Source: Nocardioides donggukensis
Lineage (GTDB): Bacteria; Actinomycetota; Actinomycetes; Propionibacteriales; Nocardioidaceae
Reading direction: 5' to 3'
DNA: 64,000 nt
Assembly: GCF_014842875.1 (NCBI RefSeq)
Contig: NZ_JACYXZ010000003.1
Span: 434,001 to 498,000 of the forward strand
Shown: piece by piece, positions 25,486 through 33,395 of the stretch
Layout of the letters: the number at the start of each line of letters is the position of its first letter
Position numbering within the stretch: the first letter of the stretch is position 1
Notes under the pieces: model-generated
Databases searched by the model: none
Seen by the model: the letters and a program-made list of their open reading frames with translations, nothing else
What the model was told of the DNA's origin: nothing
Made by a program: the position numbers and the translations under genes

Positions 25486-26905
25486 GCGGACCTCCCCGGT
25501 CGTCCGTGCCCTCGCCGGCCCGGAGGGTGTCCTGCGCCTGGGCGGCCCCCGGGTCGGGACCGGACTCCCGCGCCAGCGCCAGCTCGGGATCCTCACGATC
25601 CTCACTGGGCTCGCCCCCGGCTGCGAGGTGCAGGCCGACCGCGTTGACGACGGCTGCCAGCGGCACCGCGATCAGCGCACCGGCGATGCCGGCCACGATC
25701 ACTCCGCAGCCGATGGCGATGATCACGCCCAGCGGGTGGAGCGAGACGAACCGCCCCATCAGGAACGGCTGGAGGACGTGGCCCTCGATCTGCTGGACCA
25801 GGATCACGCCGCCGAGCATGAGCAGCGCGGCGATCGGGCCCTGCGCCACCAGCGCGACCAGGATCGCCACCAGACCGGCGATCGTCGCCCCGATCATCGG
25901 GACGAACGCACCGAGGAAGACCAGCACCCCGATCGGCACGATCAGCGGGACGCCCAGGATCGCGGCCACGGCCATGATCCCGACGGCGTCGACGAGGGCG
26001 ACCATCACCGTCGCCCGCACGAACTGGGTCAGGGAGGTCCAGGCGATCCGGCCGCTGGAGTCGACCCGCTCCCGCGCCGCGCGCGGGAACATCCGCACCG
26101 CCCAGGCCCAGATCCGGTGCCCGTCGGCCAGGAAGAAGTAGGTGGCGAACAGCACGATGAAGAAGCCCGCCACGACATGGGTGAGGGCGGTCCCGACCTC
26201 GGTCACCTGGCTGAACACCTCGGCGTCCTGGGTGCGCGAGGTGATCGAGTCCTGGGCGTCCTTGAGCCAGCCGTTGATCTGGGAGTCGCTGGCGTTGAGC
26301 GGCCCGTCGCGGACCCAGGCCCGGATCGTGCCGAGCCCGTCGGCGACCTGGTCGGCCAGGTCGTAGACACCGTTGACCACCTGGGTGCCCACGAACGTGA
26401 GCATGGCCGTGACCAGGCCGAGGCCACCGACGACGATCAACCCCGCCCCGGCGCCCCGGCGGATCCCGATCCGCTGCATGGCCCGCACGGCGGGGTTGCC
26501 CAGTGCCGCGATCAGCATCGCGATCACGAGCGGCAGGGTGATGACGGCGAAGTAGGCCAGCACCCACAGGACGGCGTAGAGCGCCCCCGCGATCACGACG
26601 AAGCGCCAGGCCCAGGACGCGGCGAGGTCGAGGGCCCACGGCACCTGGGCCCGCGCCATGTTGGTGGGTCCGGACTCGATCGGCGCCGGCTCGGGGCGTC
26701 GTTCGGCCCGAGCGACCGCCCACTGGGCCGCGAACTGCGAGGCCACGCGCTCGGCGAAGCGCTCGTCGTCGCGCTGCCGACGCGACGAGCGGCGAATCGC
26801 CCGGACCCTGGGCTGCTGGCCCGGGTTGCGGGCAGGCTCCAGGGCCGTCTCCGACGTCGGCGCGTCCGGCCGCTGTCCGGCCTGCTCGTCCGCGTCGTTG
26901 CTCAC
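25478..26905 (-). CDS. AI-2E family transporter (PF01594)
   Basis: 475 residues from GTG 26905. About 75 polar, basic N-terminal residues precede seven or eight membrane segments from about 85 to 420; conserved spots include TSLTQFVRATVMVALVDAV, GALAFVPMIG-like GAFVPMIGATIAG, and EGHVLQPFLMGRFVSLHPL. A disordered acidic tail follows. Family members export quorum-sensing AI-2, ions or other small molecules; the substrate here is unknown. A TAGCCT hexamer seven bases upstream suggests a leaderless message, and the gene is coupled to ilvA. Confidence 0.88.
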   Translation of the reverse strand: MSNDADEQAGQRPDAPTSETALEPARNPGQQPRVRAIRRSSRRQRDDERFAERVASQFAAQWAVARAERRPEPAPIESGPTNMARAQVPWALDLAASWAWRFVVIAGALYAVLWVLAYFAVITLPLVIAMLIAALGNPAVRAMQRIGIRRGAGAGLIVVGGLGLVTAMLTFVGTQVVNGVYDLADQVADGLGTIRAWVRDGPLNASDSQINGWLKDAQDSITSRTQDAEVFSQVTEVGTALTHVVAGFFIVLFATYFFLADGHRIWAWAVRMFPRAARERVDSSGRIAWTSLTQFVRATVMVALVDAVGIMAVAAILGVPLIVPIGVLVFLGAFVPMIGATIAGLVAILVALVAQGPIAALLMLGGVILVQQIEGHVLQPFLMGRFVSLHPLGVIIAIGCGVIVAGIAGALIAVPLAAVVNAVGLHLAAGGEPSEDREDPELALARESGPDPGAAQAQDTLRAGEGTDDRGGPRD

Positions 26906-26912
26906 GAGCGAC

Positions 26913-26918
26913 AGGCTA
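26913..26918 (-). promoter_or_regulatory. Candidate -10 (TAGCCT) of leaderless AI-2E gene
   Basis: Minus-strand TAGCCT, seven bases, then GTG 26905. Its TAG is also the stop codon of the upstream MutL-like gene, so promoter and stop share bases. Confidence 0.55.
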
Positions 26919-28346
26919 TGTCACGCCGGTCAACCGACGGACGAGCCGGTGGGCCGCGTCCGGGTGTCGTGTCCGCAGCAGTCCGGCGGCCGCCAGCACG
27001 TACTCGGTGTCGACGACCACGTCCGGGTGCTCCGGCAGCTGCCAGCCGTCCTGGTCCACGCCGGTGGCAGACCCGAGCACGCTCCGGGCCGTGTCGGCGT
27101 CCCCGGCCCGGAGCACCCCGCCGGAGCCGACGAGGAGGTGCACCTGCCGGAGGTCCTTGCCGGTCCGCTCCACGACCCGGCCGTCCGGCCCCAGCACCAC
27201 CCGGGAGCGGCCGGCGTGCCGGCGCAGTCCGAGCCGGACCGCGGCGGTCGCGATCGCCACGTCGTACGCCGTCTCCTCGGGGCCGTCGGGGAGCAGGCCG
27301 GGATCAGCGAGTCGGCGGGCGGCGGCGTCCTCGAGCCCGGCGTCCGGCGCCACCAGGCCCGCCGCCACCGCCTCGTCGTAGGTCGTGGTGGCAGACCAGC
27401 GCATCCCGAGGTCGCCCTCGACGGTGCGGGTCACCGGGGTCGTGGCCACGACCTCGCGCGAGAGGCCGGCGTCCTCGGGGTCCAGCTCGACCACCGAGTG
27501 CACGTCGGTGGTGGCGCCCCCGACGTCGACGACCACGACGTCGCCGGCCCCGGGCCGGTCCGGGCCGTCGCCCCTGGCCAGCAGCTCGACACCGTCGAGC
27601 ACGACGTCGGGGGTGGCGCCACGGACCATCTCGGTGAAGTCGGCCCGGGCACTGAGGTGCTTGCCGCCGATGACGTGGGCCAGGAACATCTCGCGGATCG
27701 CCGCCCGCGCCGACTCGGGAGCGAGTACGCCGATCCGCGGCACGACGTTGTCGGCCAGCACGTGCGGGTGCCCGACCAGGATGGGGGTCACCGCGTCCCG
27801 CGCGGCGACGTTCCCGGCCACGACGACCGGTCCGGTCCAGCCGGAGCCGGCCAGCGCCCGCGCCGCGTCGACGATCACCCGCTCGTTGCCGCCGTCGGTG
27901 CCCCCGGTCAGCAGCACCACGTCCGGCTCCGCGGCCAGCAGCTCCGCGGTCCAGGGGTGGTCGTCCGCCGACCGGCCGGCGACGCCGATGACCGCGACCA
28001 CCTTCCCGCCGCTGCTCAGCGCGACCCGGCGCCCCGCCTCGGCGGTGACCAGCTCCTCGTTGCCGACGACCGCGATCCGGAGCCCGCCGCCCGCACTGGA
28101 GCAGGCCATGACCTCGGCGTCGGCGGCGCGGGGGTCCTGCCGGGCCAGCTCGGCGCGGCAGGCGTCGAAGCCGTCGAGGACGTCGCTCCCGATCGTCGTC
28201 GGGTGGTCGGCCGTGGCCACGACCCGTCCCTCGCCCAGGTCGACGAGGACCGCCTTGGTGAACGTCGAGCCGAAGTCGACGCACAGCGCGGCACCGACTG
28301 CAGCGCCCACGGGGCCTGCCGGGCCTGCGGACTCAGCCGAGGGCAC
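26916..28346 (-). CDS. MutL/GlmL family ASKHA ATPase (methylaspartate mutase accessory-like)
   Basis: 476 residues from GTG 28346. Actin/Hsp70-like ATPase motifs: phosphate-1 CVDFGSTFTKAVLVD (about 21-35), ACSSAGGGLRIAVVG, LLTGGTDGGN, VVDVGGATTDVHSV and a C-terminal VGSGGVLRAGD. GlmL-type proteins normally neighbour glutamate mutase (GlmS/GlmE) genes and are thought to be reactivation or repair factors. No mutase gene is in this window, so this is an orphan. Its start overlaps the metB stop by 14 bases, implying cotranscription with metB. Confidence 0.82.
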   Translation of the reverse strand: MPSAESAGPAGPVGAAVGAALCVDFGSTFTKAVLVDLGEGRVVATADHPTTIGSDVLDGFDACRAELARQDPRAADAEVMACSSAGGGLRIAVVGNEELVTAEAGRRVALSSGGKVVAVIGVAGRSADDHPWTAELLAAEPDVVLLTGGTDGGNERVIVDAARALAGSGWTGPVVVAGNVAARDAVTPILVGHPHVLADNVVPRIGVLAPESARAAIREMFLAHVIGGKHLSARADFTEMVRGATPDVVLDGVELLARGDGPDRPGAGDVVVVDVGGATTDVHSVVELDPEDAGLSREVVATTPVTRTVEGDLGMRWSATTTYDEAVAAGLVAPDAGLEDAAARRLADPGLLPDGPEETAYDVAIATAAVRLGLRRHAGRSRVVLGPDGRVVERTGKDLRQVHLLVGSGGVLRAGDADTARSVLGSATGVDQDGWQLPEHPDVVVDTEYVLAAAGLLRTRHPDAAHRLVRRLTGVT

Positions 28347-29493
28347 GGTCGAGGTCGGCGATCAGGTCGTCGGCGGTCTCGATGCCGACACTGAGCCGGA
28401 TCAGGTCCGCCGGGACCTCCAGGTCGGTGCCGGCGACGCTGGCGTGAGTCATCCGGCCCGGGTGCTCGATCAGCGACTCGACGCCGCCCAACGACTCGCC
28501 GAGGGTGAAGACCTCCGCCTTCGCGCAGACGTCGAGCGCCTGCCGCTCACCGCCGGTGACCCGGAAGCTGACGATGCCGCCGAAGCGCTTCATCTGCCGC
28601 GCCGCGACCGCGTGCCCCGGGTGCTCCTCCAGGCCGGGGTAGATCACCTGCTCGACCCTCGGGTGCGCGGCGAGGAACTCCACGACCCGCTCGGCGTTGT
28701 CGCAGTGCCGGTCCATCCGGACCCCGAGCGTCTTCAGCCCGCGGTGGGTGAGGAACGCGTCGAAGGGCCCCGGGACCGCGCCCATGGAGTTCTGGTGGAA
28801 GGCGATCCGCTCGGCCACGTCGAGGTCGCGCACGACCAGGGCGCCGCCGACCACGTCGGAGTGGCCGCCGCAGTACTTGGTCGTGGAGTGCACGACCAGG
28901 TCCGCGCCCAACGGGATCGGCTGCTGGAGGTACGGCGAGGCGAAGGTGTTGTCGACGACGAGCAGCGCCCCGGCGTCGTGGGCGACCGAGGCCAGTGCCT
29001 CGATGTCCCCGATGTTCAGCAGCGGGTTGGTCGGGGTCTCCACCCACACCAGCTTCGTCCGGCCCGGTCGGATCGCGGCCCGGACGGCCTCGACGTCGGA
29101 GACCGGCGCCGGGCTGTGCTCGAGGCCCCAGACCTTCTCCACCTTGTCGAAGAGCCGGTAGGTGCCGCCGTACGCGTCGTCGGGGATGACCACGTGGTCG
29201 CCCGGCCGGCACAGCGCGCGGACCAGGGTGTCCTCCGCGGCCAGCCCGGAGGCGAAGGCGAAGCCCCGCTCCCCCTCCTCCAGGGCCGCGATCGCACCCT
29301 CGAGCGCGGTGCGGGTGGGGTTCGCCGAGCGGCTGTACTCGTAGCCCCCGCGCATGCCACCGACGCCGTCCTGCTTGTAGGTGCTGGTGGCGTAGATCGG
29401 GGGGATCACCGCGCCGGTCATCGGGTCCGGCTCGTAGCCTGCGTGGATCGCACGCGTCTCGAAGCCGGACTTGTTGCTGTGCTCCTGGGTCAT
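28333..29493 (-). CDS. metB: Cystathionine gamma-synthase
   Basis: 386 residues. Cys/Met metabolism PLP enzyme; PLP lysine in HSTTKYCGGHSDVVGG (Lys206), DAYGGTYRLF, ETPTNPLLNI, VDNTFASPYLQQP. Condenses an O-acylhomoserine with cysteine to cystathionine. Gamma-lyase or O-acetylhomoserine sulfhydrylase activity cannot be ruled out in this family, but in actinobacteria this position near cbs/greA/mca homologues is annotated metB. Minus-strand TAGGCT seven bases before ATG 29493 suggests a leaderless start. Confidence 0.92.
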   Translation of the reverse strand: MTQEHSNKSGFETRAIHAGYEPDPMTGAVIPPIYATSTYKQDGVGGMRGGYEYSRSANPTRTALEGAIAALEEGERGFAFASGLAAEDTLVRALCRPGDHVVIPDDAYGGTYRLFDKVEKVWGLEHSPAPVSDVEAVRAAIRPGRTKLVWVETPTNPLLNIGDIEALASVAHDAGALLVVDNTFASPYLQQPIPLGADLVVHSTTKYCGGHSDVVGGALVVRDLDVAERIAFHQNSMGAVPGPFDAFLTHRGLKTLGVRMDRHCDNAERVVEFLAAHPRVEQVIYPGLEEHPGHAVAARQMKRFGGIVSFRVTGGERQALDVCAKAEVFTLGESLGGVESLIEHPGRMTHASVAGTDLEVPADLIRLSVGIETADDLIADLDRALG

Positions 29494-29500
29494 GCGGCCG

Positions 29501-29506
29501 AGCCTA
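29501..29506 (-). promoter_or_regulatory. Candidate -10 (TAGGCT) of leaderless metB
   Basis: Minus-strand TAGGCT, seven bases, then ATG 29493. Confidence 0.6.
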
Positions 29507-29564
29507 GACCCGGGCCCGGCGGGAAGGATTCGGCCGCCCCGTTCGTTGGAGCAGGTGTCCCCCG

Positions 29565-30227
29565 ATGACGAGGAGTCGCACCGTGTTCTCTCGCAAGCCC
29601 GCCACCGTCCCCGCCGCCGACGAGGCGCTGCCCGGCCGGGCCGAGCGCCCGTTCCACCTCGCCACCCGGCACGCCGTCCTCGACGCCCCGCTGGTCACCG
29701 ACGAGGTCCCCGAGGGCCACGAGGTGGCGATCTTCGGGCTCGGGTGCTTCTGGGGTGCCGAGGAGGTCTACTGGAAGCTGCCGGGCGTGTGGTCCACCTC
29801 GGTCGGCTACGCGGGCGGCTCCACGCCGCACCCGTCCTACGAGGAGGTCTGCTCGGGACGCACCGGGCACACCGAGGCCGTGCGCGTCGTCTACGACCCG
29901 GCCGTGGTGTCCTACGCCGACCTGCTGCGCGCCTTCTACGAGGTGCACGACCCGACCCAGGGGATGCGCCAGGGCAACGACCGCGGCACGCAGTACCGCT
30001 CGGCGATCTACACGACCACGCCCGAGCAGGAGCGCGTCGCCCGGGAGCTGACCGAGGCCTACGCGCCCGCCCTGGCCGCGGCCGGCTACGGCGAGATCAC
30101 CACCGAGATCGAGCCGGCCGGGACCTACTACTACGCCGAGGACCAGCACCAGCAGTACCTCGCCAAGGTGCCGTGGGGCTACCGCTGCCACTCCGCGACC
30201 GGAGTCCCGTTCCCCAAGGACGCCTAA
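29565..30227 (+). CDS. msrA: Peptide methionine sulfoxide reductase A
   Basis: 220 residues. Reduces methionine S-sulfoxide. Catalytic motif GLGCFWGAE (Cys61), [30 protein letters not shown] and the C-terminal [13 protein letters not shown]. The N-terminal 45 residues are the extension common in actinobacterial MsrA. The last 26 codons, the stop and the following 73 bases recur at 30765-30915. The C-terminus is typical of MsrA, so copy 1 is the native end. Confidence 0.94.
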   Translation: MTRSRTVFSRKPATVPAADEALPGRAERPFHLATRHAVLDAPLVTDEVPEGHEVAIFGLGCFWGAEEVYWKLPGVWSTSVGYAGGSTPHPSYEEVCSGRTGHTEAVRVVYDPAVVSYADLLRAFYEVHDPTQGMRQGNDRGTQYRSAIYTTTPEQERVARELTEAYAPALAAAGYGEITTEIEPAGTYYYAEDQHQQYLAKVPWGYRCHSATGVPFPKDA

Positions 30228-30300
30228 GACGCCGATGACCTCGGGTCGTGTGCCTGACAACGCGCCATGGCCCGTCCTCAGGCACACGACCCGGCCTCCG
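30150..30300 (+). repeat. 151-bp direct repeat, copy 1 (msrA 3' end plus hairpin)
   Basis: Matches 30765-30915 at 145 of 151 positions. Holds the last 26 msrA codons, the TAA, and an inverted repeat of 16 bp (CGGGTCGTGTGCCTGA at 30242-30257 with 30278-30293) around a 20-base loop. Four of the six differences are inside the hairpin loop. Confidence 0.9.
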
Positions 30301-30313
30301 ACCCGGGTGTTGC

Positions 30314-30319
30314 TAGCCT
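30314..30319 (+). promoter_or_regulatory. Candidate -10 (TAGCCT) of leaderless deoxyribosyltransferase-like gene
   Basis: TAGCCT, seven bases, then GTG 30327. It lies just outside repeat copy 1. Confidence 0.55.
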
Positions 30320-30326
30320 CCTTGGC

Positions 30327-30680
30327 GTGCCACGTGGGAAGCCGCGCACCGCGCCCGATGAGTTCACCGTCATCACGCTCTGCGGCTCCATGCGATTCCG
30401 TCGGGAGTTCGAGCGTCTCGACGCCGAGCTGACGCTCACCGGGCACGTGGTGCTGACCCCGGCCGCGCTGGCGCCGTCACGGGATCTCGACGCGGAGGAA
30501 CGCGCATGGCTCGGCCGGGTGCACCTCCAGAAGGTCTCGATGGCGGACGAGGTCCTCGTCGTCAACGTGGGCGACCACGTCGGGGAGAGCACCCGCCGCG
30601 AGATCGACCATGCGCGGTCGCTCGGGGTGGCCGTGAGCTACTTGGAGCCACACGCAGCCGCTGACGACGCCGACGGCTGA
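30327..30680 (+). CDS. Nucleoside 2-deoxyribosyltransferase-like small protein
   Basis: 117 residues from GTG 30327, placed seven bases after TAGCCT. Starts the fold with VITLCGSMRFRREFE, continues with HVVLTPA, LHKxK-like VHLQKVSMADEVLVVNVGDHVGESTRREI, and ends HARSLGVAVSYLE. This layout matches small proteins of the nucleoside 2-deoxyribosyltransferase superfamily that are frequent in phages and actinobacteria; enzymatic activity is unproven. The gene is the only one between the two copies of the msrA 3' end and may have arrived with the duplication. Confidence 0.75.
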   Translation: MPRGKPRTAPDEFTVITLCGSMRFRREFERLDAELTLTGHVVLTPAALAPSRDLDAEERAWLGRVHLQKVSMADEVLVVNVGDHVGESTRREIDHARSLGVAVSYLEPHAAADDADG

Positions 30681-30764
30681 CGAGGGACAGGCCGCCGGAC
30701 GTCGGCACCTGATGCCGCGATCCGGGCCCTGCCTGAAGCCAACTCGCTACGTCGACGGATCGGT

Positions 30765-30915
30765 CAGCAGTACCTCGCCAAGGTGCCGTGGGGCTACCGC
30801 TGCCACTCCGCGACCGGAGTCCCGTTCCCCAAGGACGCCTAAGCCGCCGATGACCTCGGGTCGTGTGCCTGACAACGCGCTCTAGACCGTCCTCAGGCAC
30901 ACGACCCGGTCTCCG
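30765..30915 (+). pseudogene. 151-bp direct repeat, copy 2 (orphan msrA 3' fragment plus hairpin)
   Basis: Carries the last 26 codons of msrA with TAA at 30840-30842 but no start, then the same 16-bp inverted repeat. Offset from copy 1 is exactly 615 bases, leaving 464 unique bases between copies. It occupies most of the gap between the genes at 30327 and 30970. Confidence 0.85.
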
Positions 30916-30955
30916 CGATGCCCGCGATCCGCGGCGCGGCCGGGCGCGGCGCCTC

Positions 30956-30961
30956 TACAGT
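30956..30961 (+). promoter_or_regulatory. Candidate -10 (TACAGT) of leaderless small membrane protein gene
   Basis: TACAGT, eight bases, then ATG 30970. Confidence 0.45.
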
Positions 30962-30969
30962 CCTGTGGC

Positions 30970-31221
30970 ATGACGAACGCAGAGCAGGAAACCTCGGATG
31001 ACCGCGGCCTCGTCGGGGACGCGGTCCTGGGACTGAGCCCCTCCGGATACATCCTCGTCGGCTGGGTCGTGGGCCTGGTCGGCGGCCTCGTGCTCGGCAA
31101 CGCCGACGAGCGCAGCAGCGTGATCATGGGGGCGCTGATCGCCTCGATCGGGTCGATCATGCTCCTGGTCGGGATCGTCGCGCAGGGCGTCGCGATCGGC
31201 ATCCGGAGCACCCGGGACTGA
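30970..31221 (+). CDS. Small two-helix membrane protein
   Basis: 83 residues with two hydrophobic helices (about 26-44, YILVGWVVGLVGGLVLG; about 52-75, VIMGALIASIGSIMLLVGIV) joined by NADERSS, and short polar ends. No family recognised. Placed just after repeat copy 2 with an apparent leaderless promoter, so it is probably a real gene. Confidence 0.65.
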   Translation: MTNAEQETSDDRGLVGDAVLGLSPSGYILVGWVVGLVGGLVLGNADERSSVIMGALIASIGSIMLLVGIVAQGVAIGIRSTRD

Positions 31222-31254
31222 CCAGCCCGGCGGTGCCGTGTGGTCGAATCGGGC

Positions 31255-31662
31255 ATGCCCACACCCGCCGAGATCGGCCTCGCCCGCTGGCACGACGTCA
31301 TCGCCTCGCACAGCCCGGACCGGTTGCCGGAGCTGATCGCCGAGGACGCCGTCTTCCGCTCCCCCGCCGTGCACGCCCCGCAGGAGGGTCGTGAGCTGGT
31401 GGCGGCCTACCTCGGCGCGGCCATGGTCGTGCTGGGTGACGGCTTCAGCTACGTCGACGAGTGGATCCGCGAGCGCGACGCGATCCTCGAGTTCACCTCC
31501 ACCGTCGGCGACCTGGAGATCTCCGGCATCGACCGGATCACCTGGGACGACAACGGTCGGATCGTCGCCTTCACGGTCATGGTGCGCCCGGTCCGGGCGC
31601 TGCACGCGCTGATGGAGCGGATGGCGGAACGGCTCGGGCATGGGGGCGTCCGGCACACTTGA
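31255..31662 (+). CDS. NTF2/SnoaL-like small protein
   Basis: 135 residues from ATG 31255 (GTG 31240 would add five). NTF2-like cone fold pattern: RWHDVIASHSPDRLPELIAEDAVFRSP, a central helix, then FTSTVGDLEISGIDRITWDDNGRIVAFTVMVRP. Such proteins include hydratases, cyclases and binding proteins; no catalytic residues can be assigned. It ends 23 bases before the AarF gene. Confidence 0.78.
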   Translation: MPTPAEIGLARWHDVIASHSPDRLPELIAEDAVFRSPAVHAPQEGRELVAAYLGAAMVVLGDGFSYVDEWIRERDAILEFTSTVGDLEISGIDRITWDDNGRIVAFTVMVRPVRALHALMERMAERLGHGGVRHT

Positions 31663-31685
31663 GCCAACCCGAGAGGACGGCCCCG

Positions 31686-33023
31686 GTGAACGATCTTCCC
31701 CGCAAGGCGGCAGCGCGTACGGCGCGGCTCGCCGCACTGCCGCTGGGCTACGCCGGACGCAACGCGGTCGGGCTCGGCAAGCGGCTCGGCGGCAAGCCGG
31801 CCGAGGCGGTCCTGGCGGACGTGCAGCAGCGCACAGCCGAGCAGCTGTTCCGCACGCTCGGGGAGCTCAAGGGCGGCGCGATGAAGTTCGGCCAGATGCT
31901 CTCGGTGCTCGAAGGGGCCCTCCCCGAGGACAAGATGGCGCCCTACCGCGACGAGCTCGTCAGGCTCCAGGACTCGGCGCCGCCGATGCCCACCCAGACG
32001 GTCCGCGACATCCTGGCTCGCGACCTCGGGGCCGACTGGAACGAGCGGCTGGTCCACCTCGACGGCGCCCCGGCCGCGGCCGCCTCGATCGGCCAGGTGC
32101 ACAAGGGCCGCTGGGCGGACGGCCGCGAGGTCGCGGTCAAGGTGCAGTACCCCGGCGCCGGTGAGGCGCTCCGCTCCGACCTGCGCCAGATCTCCCGGCT
32201 GGCGCGCACGATCGGGCCGCTGTTCCCCGGCTTCGACCTCAAGCCGCTGGTCACCGAGCTGCAGGACCGGGCCAACGACGAGCTCGACTACGAGCTCGAG
32301 GCCGAGGCCCAGCGGGCCTTCGCCGCGGCGTTCCGCGAGGACGAGCAGATCGTGGTGCCCGACGTGGTGGCCGTCGGCGCCACCGTCCTGGTCACCGAGT
32401 GGATGGACTCGCCCGCCTCCCTGGCGTCGGTGATCGCGGACGGCAGCCAGGCCGAGCGGGACCACTACGCCGAGCGCTTCGTGAAGTTCCTGTTCGCGGG
32501 CCCGGCGCGCACCGGCATGCTGCACGCCGACCCGCACCCCGGCAACTACCGGCTGCTGCCCGGTGCCGACGGCGGTCCCGGGAGGCTCGGGGTCCTCGAC
32601 TTCGGCGCCGTCGCCCGGCTCCCCGACCGGAGCCTGCCCTCCGCGATGGGCTCGCTGATCCGGATCGCCACCCGCAGGGACCACGAGCACCTGCTGGCCG
32701 GGCTCCGGGCGGAGGGGTTCGTCAAGGACCGGGTGAGGATCGACCCGGTCGAGCTGCTCGACTACCTCTCGCCGTTCGTGGAGCCGACCCGCACCGAGAC
32801 GTTCCGGTTCTCCCGCGCCTGGATGCGGGAGCAGTTCGAGCGGGTCAACAACCCCCGCAACCCGTCGTACACGATCGCCCTGAAGCTGAACCTGCCGCCG
32901 TCGTACCTGCTCATCCACCGCACCTGGCTGGGTGCGATCGGCGTGCTGAGCCAGCTCGAGGCCGAGGTCGGCTTCCGCGACATCCTCACCGAGTCGCTGC
33001 CCGGGTTCGCCGAGCCGGCCTGA
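31686..33023 (+). CDS. AarF/ABC1/UbiB-family atypical kinase
   Basis: 445 residues from GTG 31686, preceded by GAGAGGA. Family-specific motifs: GGAMKFGQMLS (KxGQ, about 62-72), the Ala-rich loop APAAAASIGQVHKG, lysine in VAVKVQYPG, catalytic HADPHPGN and metal-binding LDFGAVARL. UbiB-type kinases or ATPases support quinone or lipid metabolism; in actinobacteria the client is unknown. Its TGA directly abuts the stop of the convergent ABM gene. Confidence 0.9.
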   Translation: MNDLPRKAAARTARLAALPLGYAGRNAVGLGKRLGGKPAEAVLADVQQRTAEQLFRTLGELKGGAMKFGQMLSVLEGALPEDKMAPYRDELVRLQDSAPPMPTQTVRDILARDLGADWNERLVHLDGAPAAAASIGQVHKGRWADGREVAVKVQYPGAGEALRSDLRQISRLARTIGPLFPGFDLKPLVTELQDRANDELDYELEAEAQRAFAAAFREDEQIVVPDVVAVGATVLVTEWMDSPASLASVIADGSQAERDHYAERFVKFLFAGPARTGMLHADPHPGNYRLLPGADGGPGRLGVLDFGAVARLPDRSLPSAMGSLIRIATRRDHEHLLAGLRAEGFVKDRVRIDPVELLDYLSPFVEPTRTETFRFSRAWMREQFERVNNPRNPSYTIALKLNLPPSYLLIHRTWLGAIGVLSQLEAEVGFRDILTESLPGFAEPA

Positions 33024-33350
33024 CTAGGCCTGGGGGATCTCGAACTCCCCCAGCCGGTCCCAGTGGTCGCCCTCCATGAGGACGTTGCGCACCAGCGGGG
33101 TCTCCTGGACGTACGCCGGCAGCTCGGCCTGGGCACGCTTGAAGTGGTCGCTGGTGACGTGGGCCTCGGCGGCATCGTCGCGGAACGCCTCGATGAGGAC
33201 GTACTGGTTCGGGTCCTCGACGCTGCGCGACCAGTCGAAGAAGAGATTCCCCTCCTCCGCCCGGGTCGCCTCGGTGAAGTCGCGGGTCAGCTCGATCCAC
33301 TGATCGGCATGCTCGGGCTTCACCTTCCACTTGACGCAGATGAAGATCAT
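33024..33350 (-). CDS. Antibiotic biosynthesis monooxygenase (ABM) domain protein
   Basis: 108 residues. A single ferredoxin-like ABM domain: MIFICVKWKVKPEHADQWIE, TRAEEGNLFFDWSRSVEDP, YVLIEAFRDDAAEAHVTSDHF. Small dimeric cofactor-free proteins of this family include quinol oxidases (YgiN-like) and heme oxygenases; this one is closest in layout to YgiN-type. Adjacent to the AarF gene, which would fit a quinone link, but orientation is opposite. Confidence 0.85.
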   Translation of the reverse strand: MIFICVKWKVKPEHADQWIELTRDFTEATRAEEGNLFFDWSRSVEDPNQYVLIEAFRDDAAEAHVTSDHFKRAQAELPAYVQETPLVRNVLMEGDHWDRLGEFEIPQA

Positions 33351-33395
33351 CGTCGGCTCCTCTCCGGTTCGTTGTTCGGTCGTGGTCCGTGCGGC

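Noticed and set aside
25319..27637. Very long plus-strand open frame opposite ilvA and the AI-2E gene
   Set aside because: High-GC antisense shadow, rich in Arg/Pro/His with no domain; both minus-strand genes are clear families.
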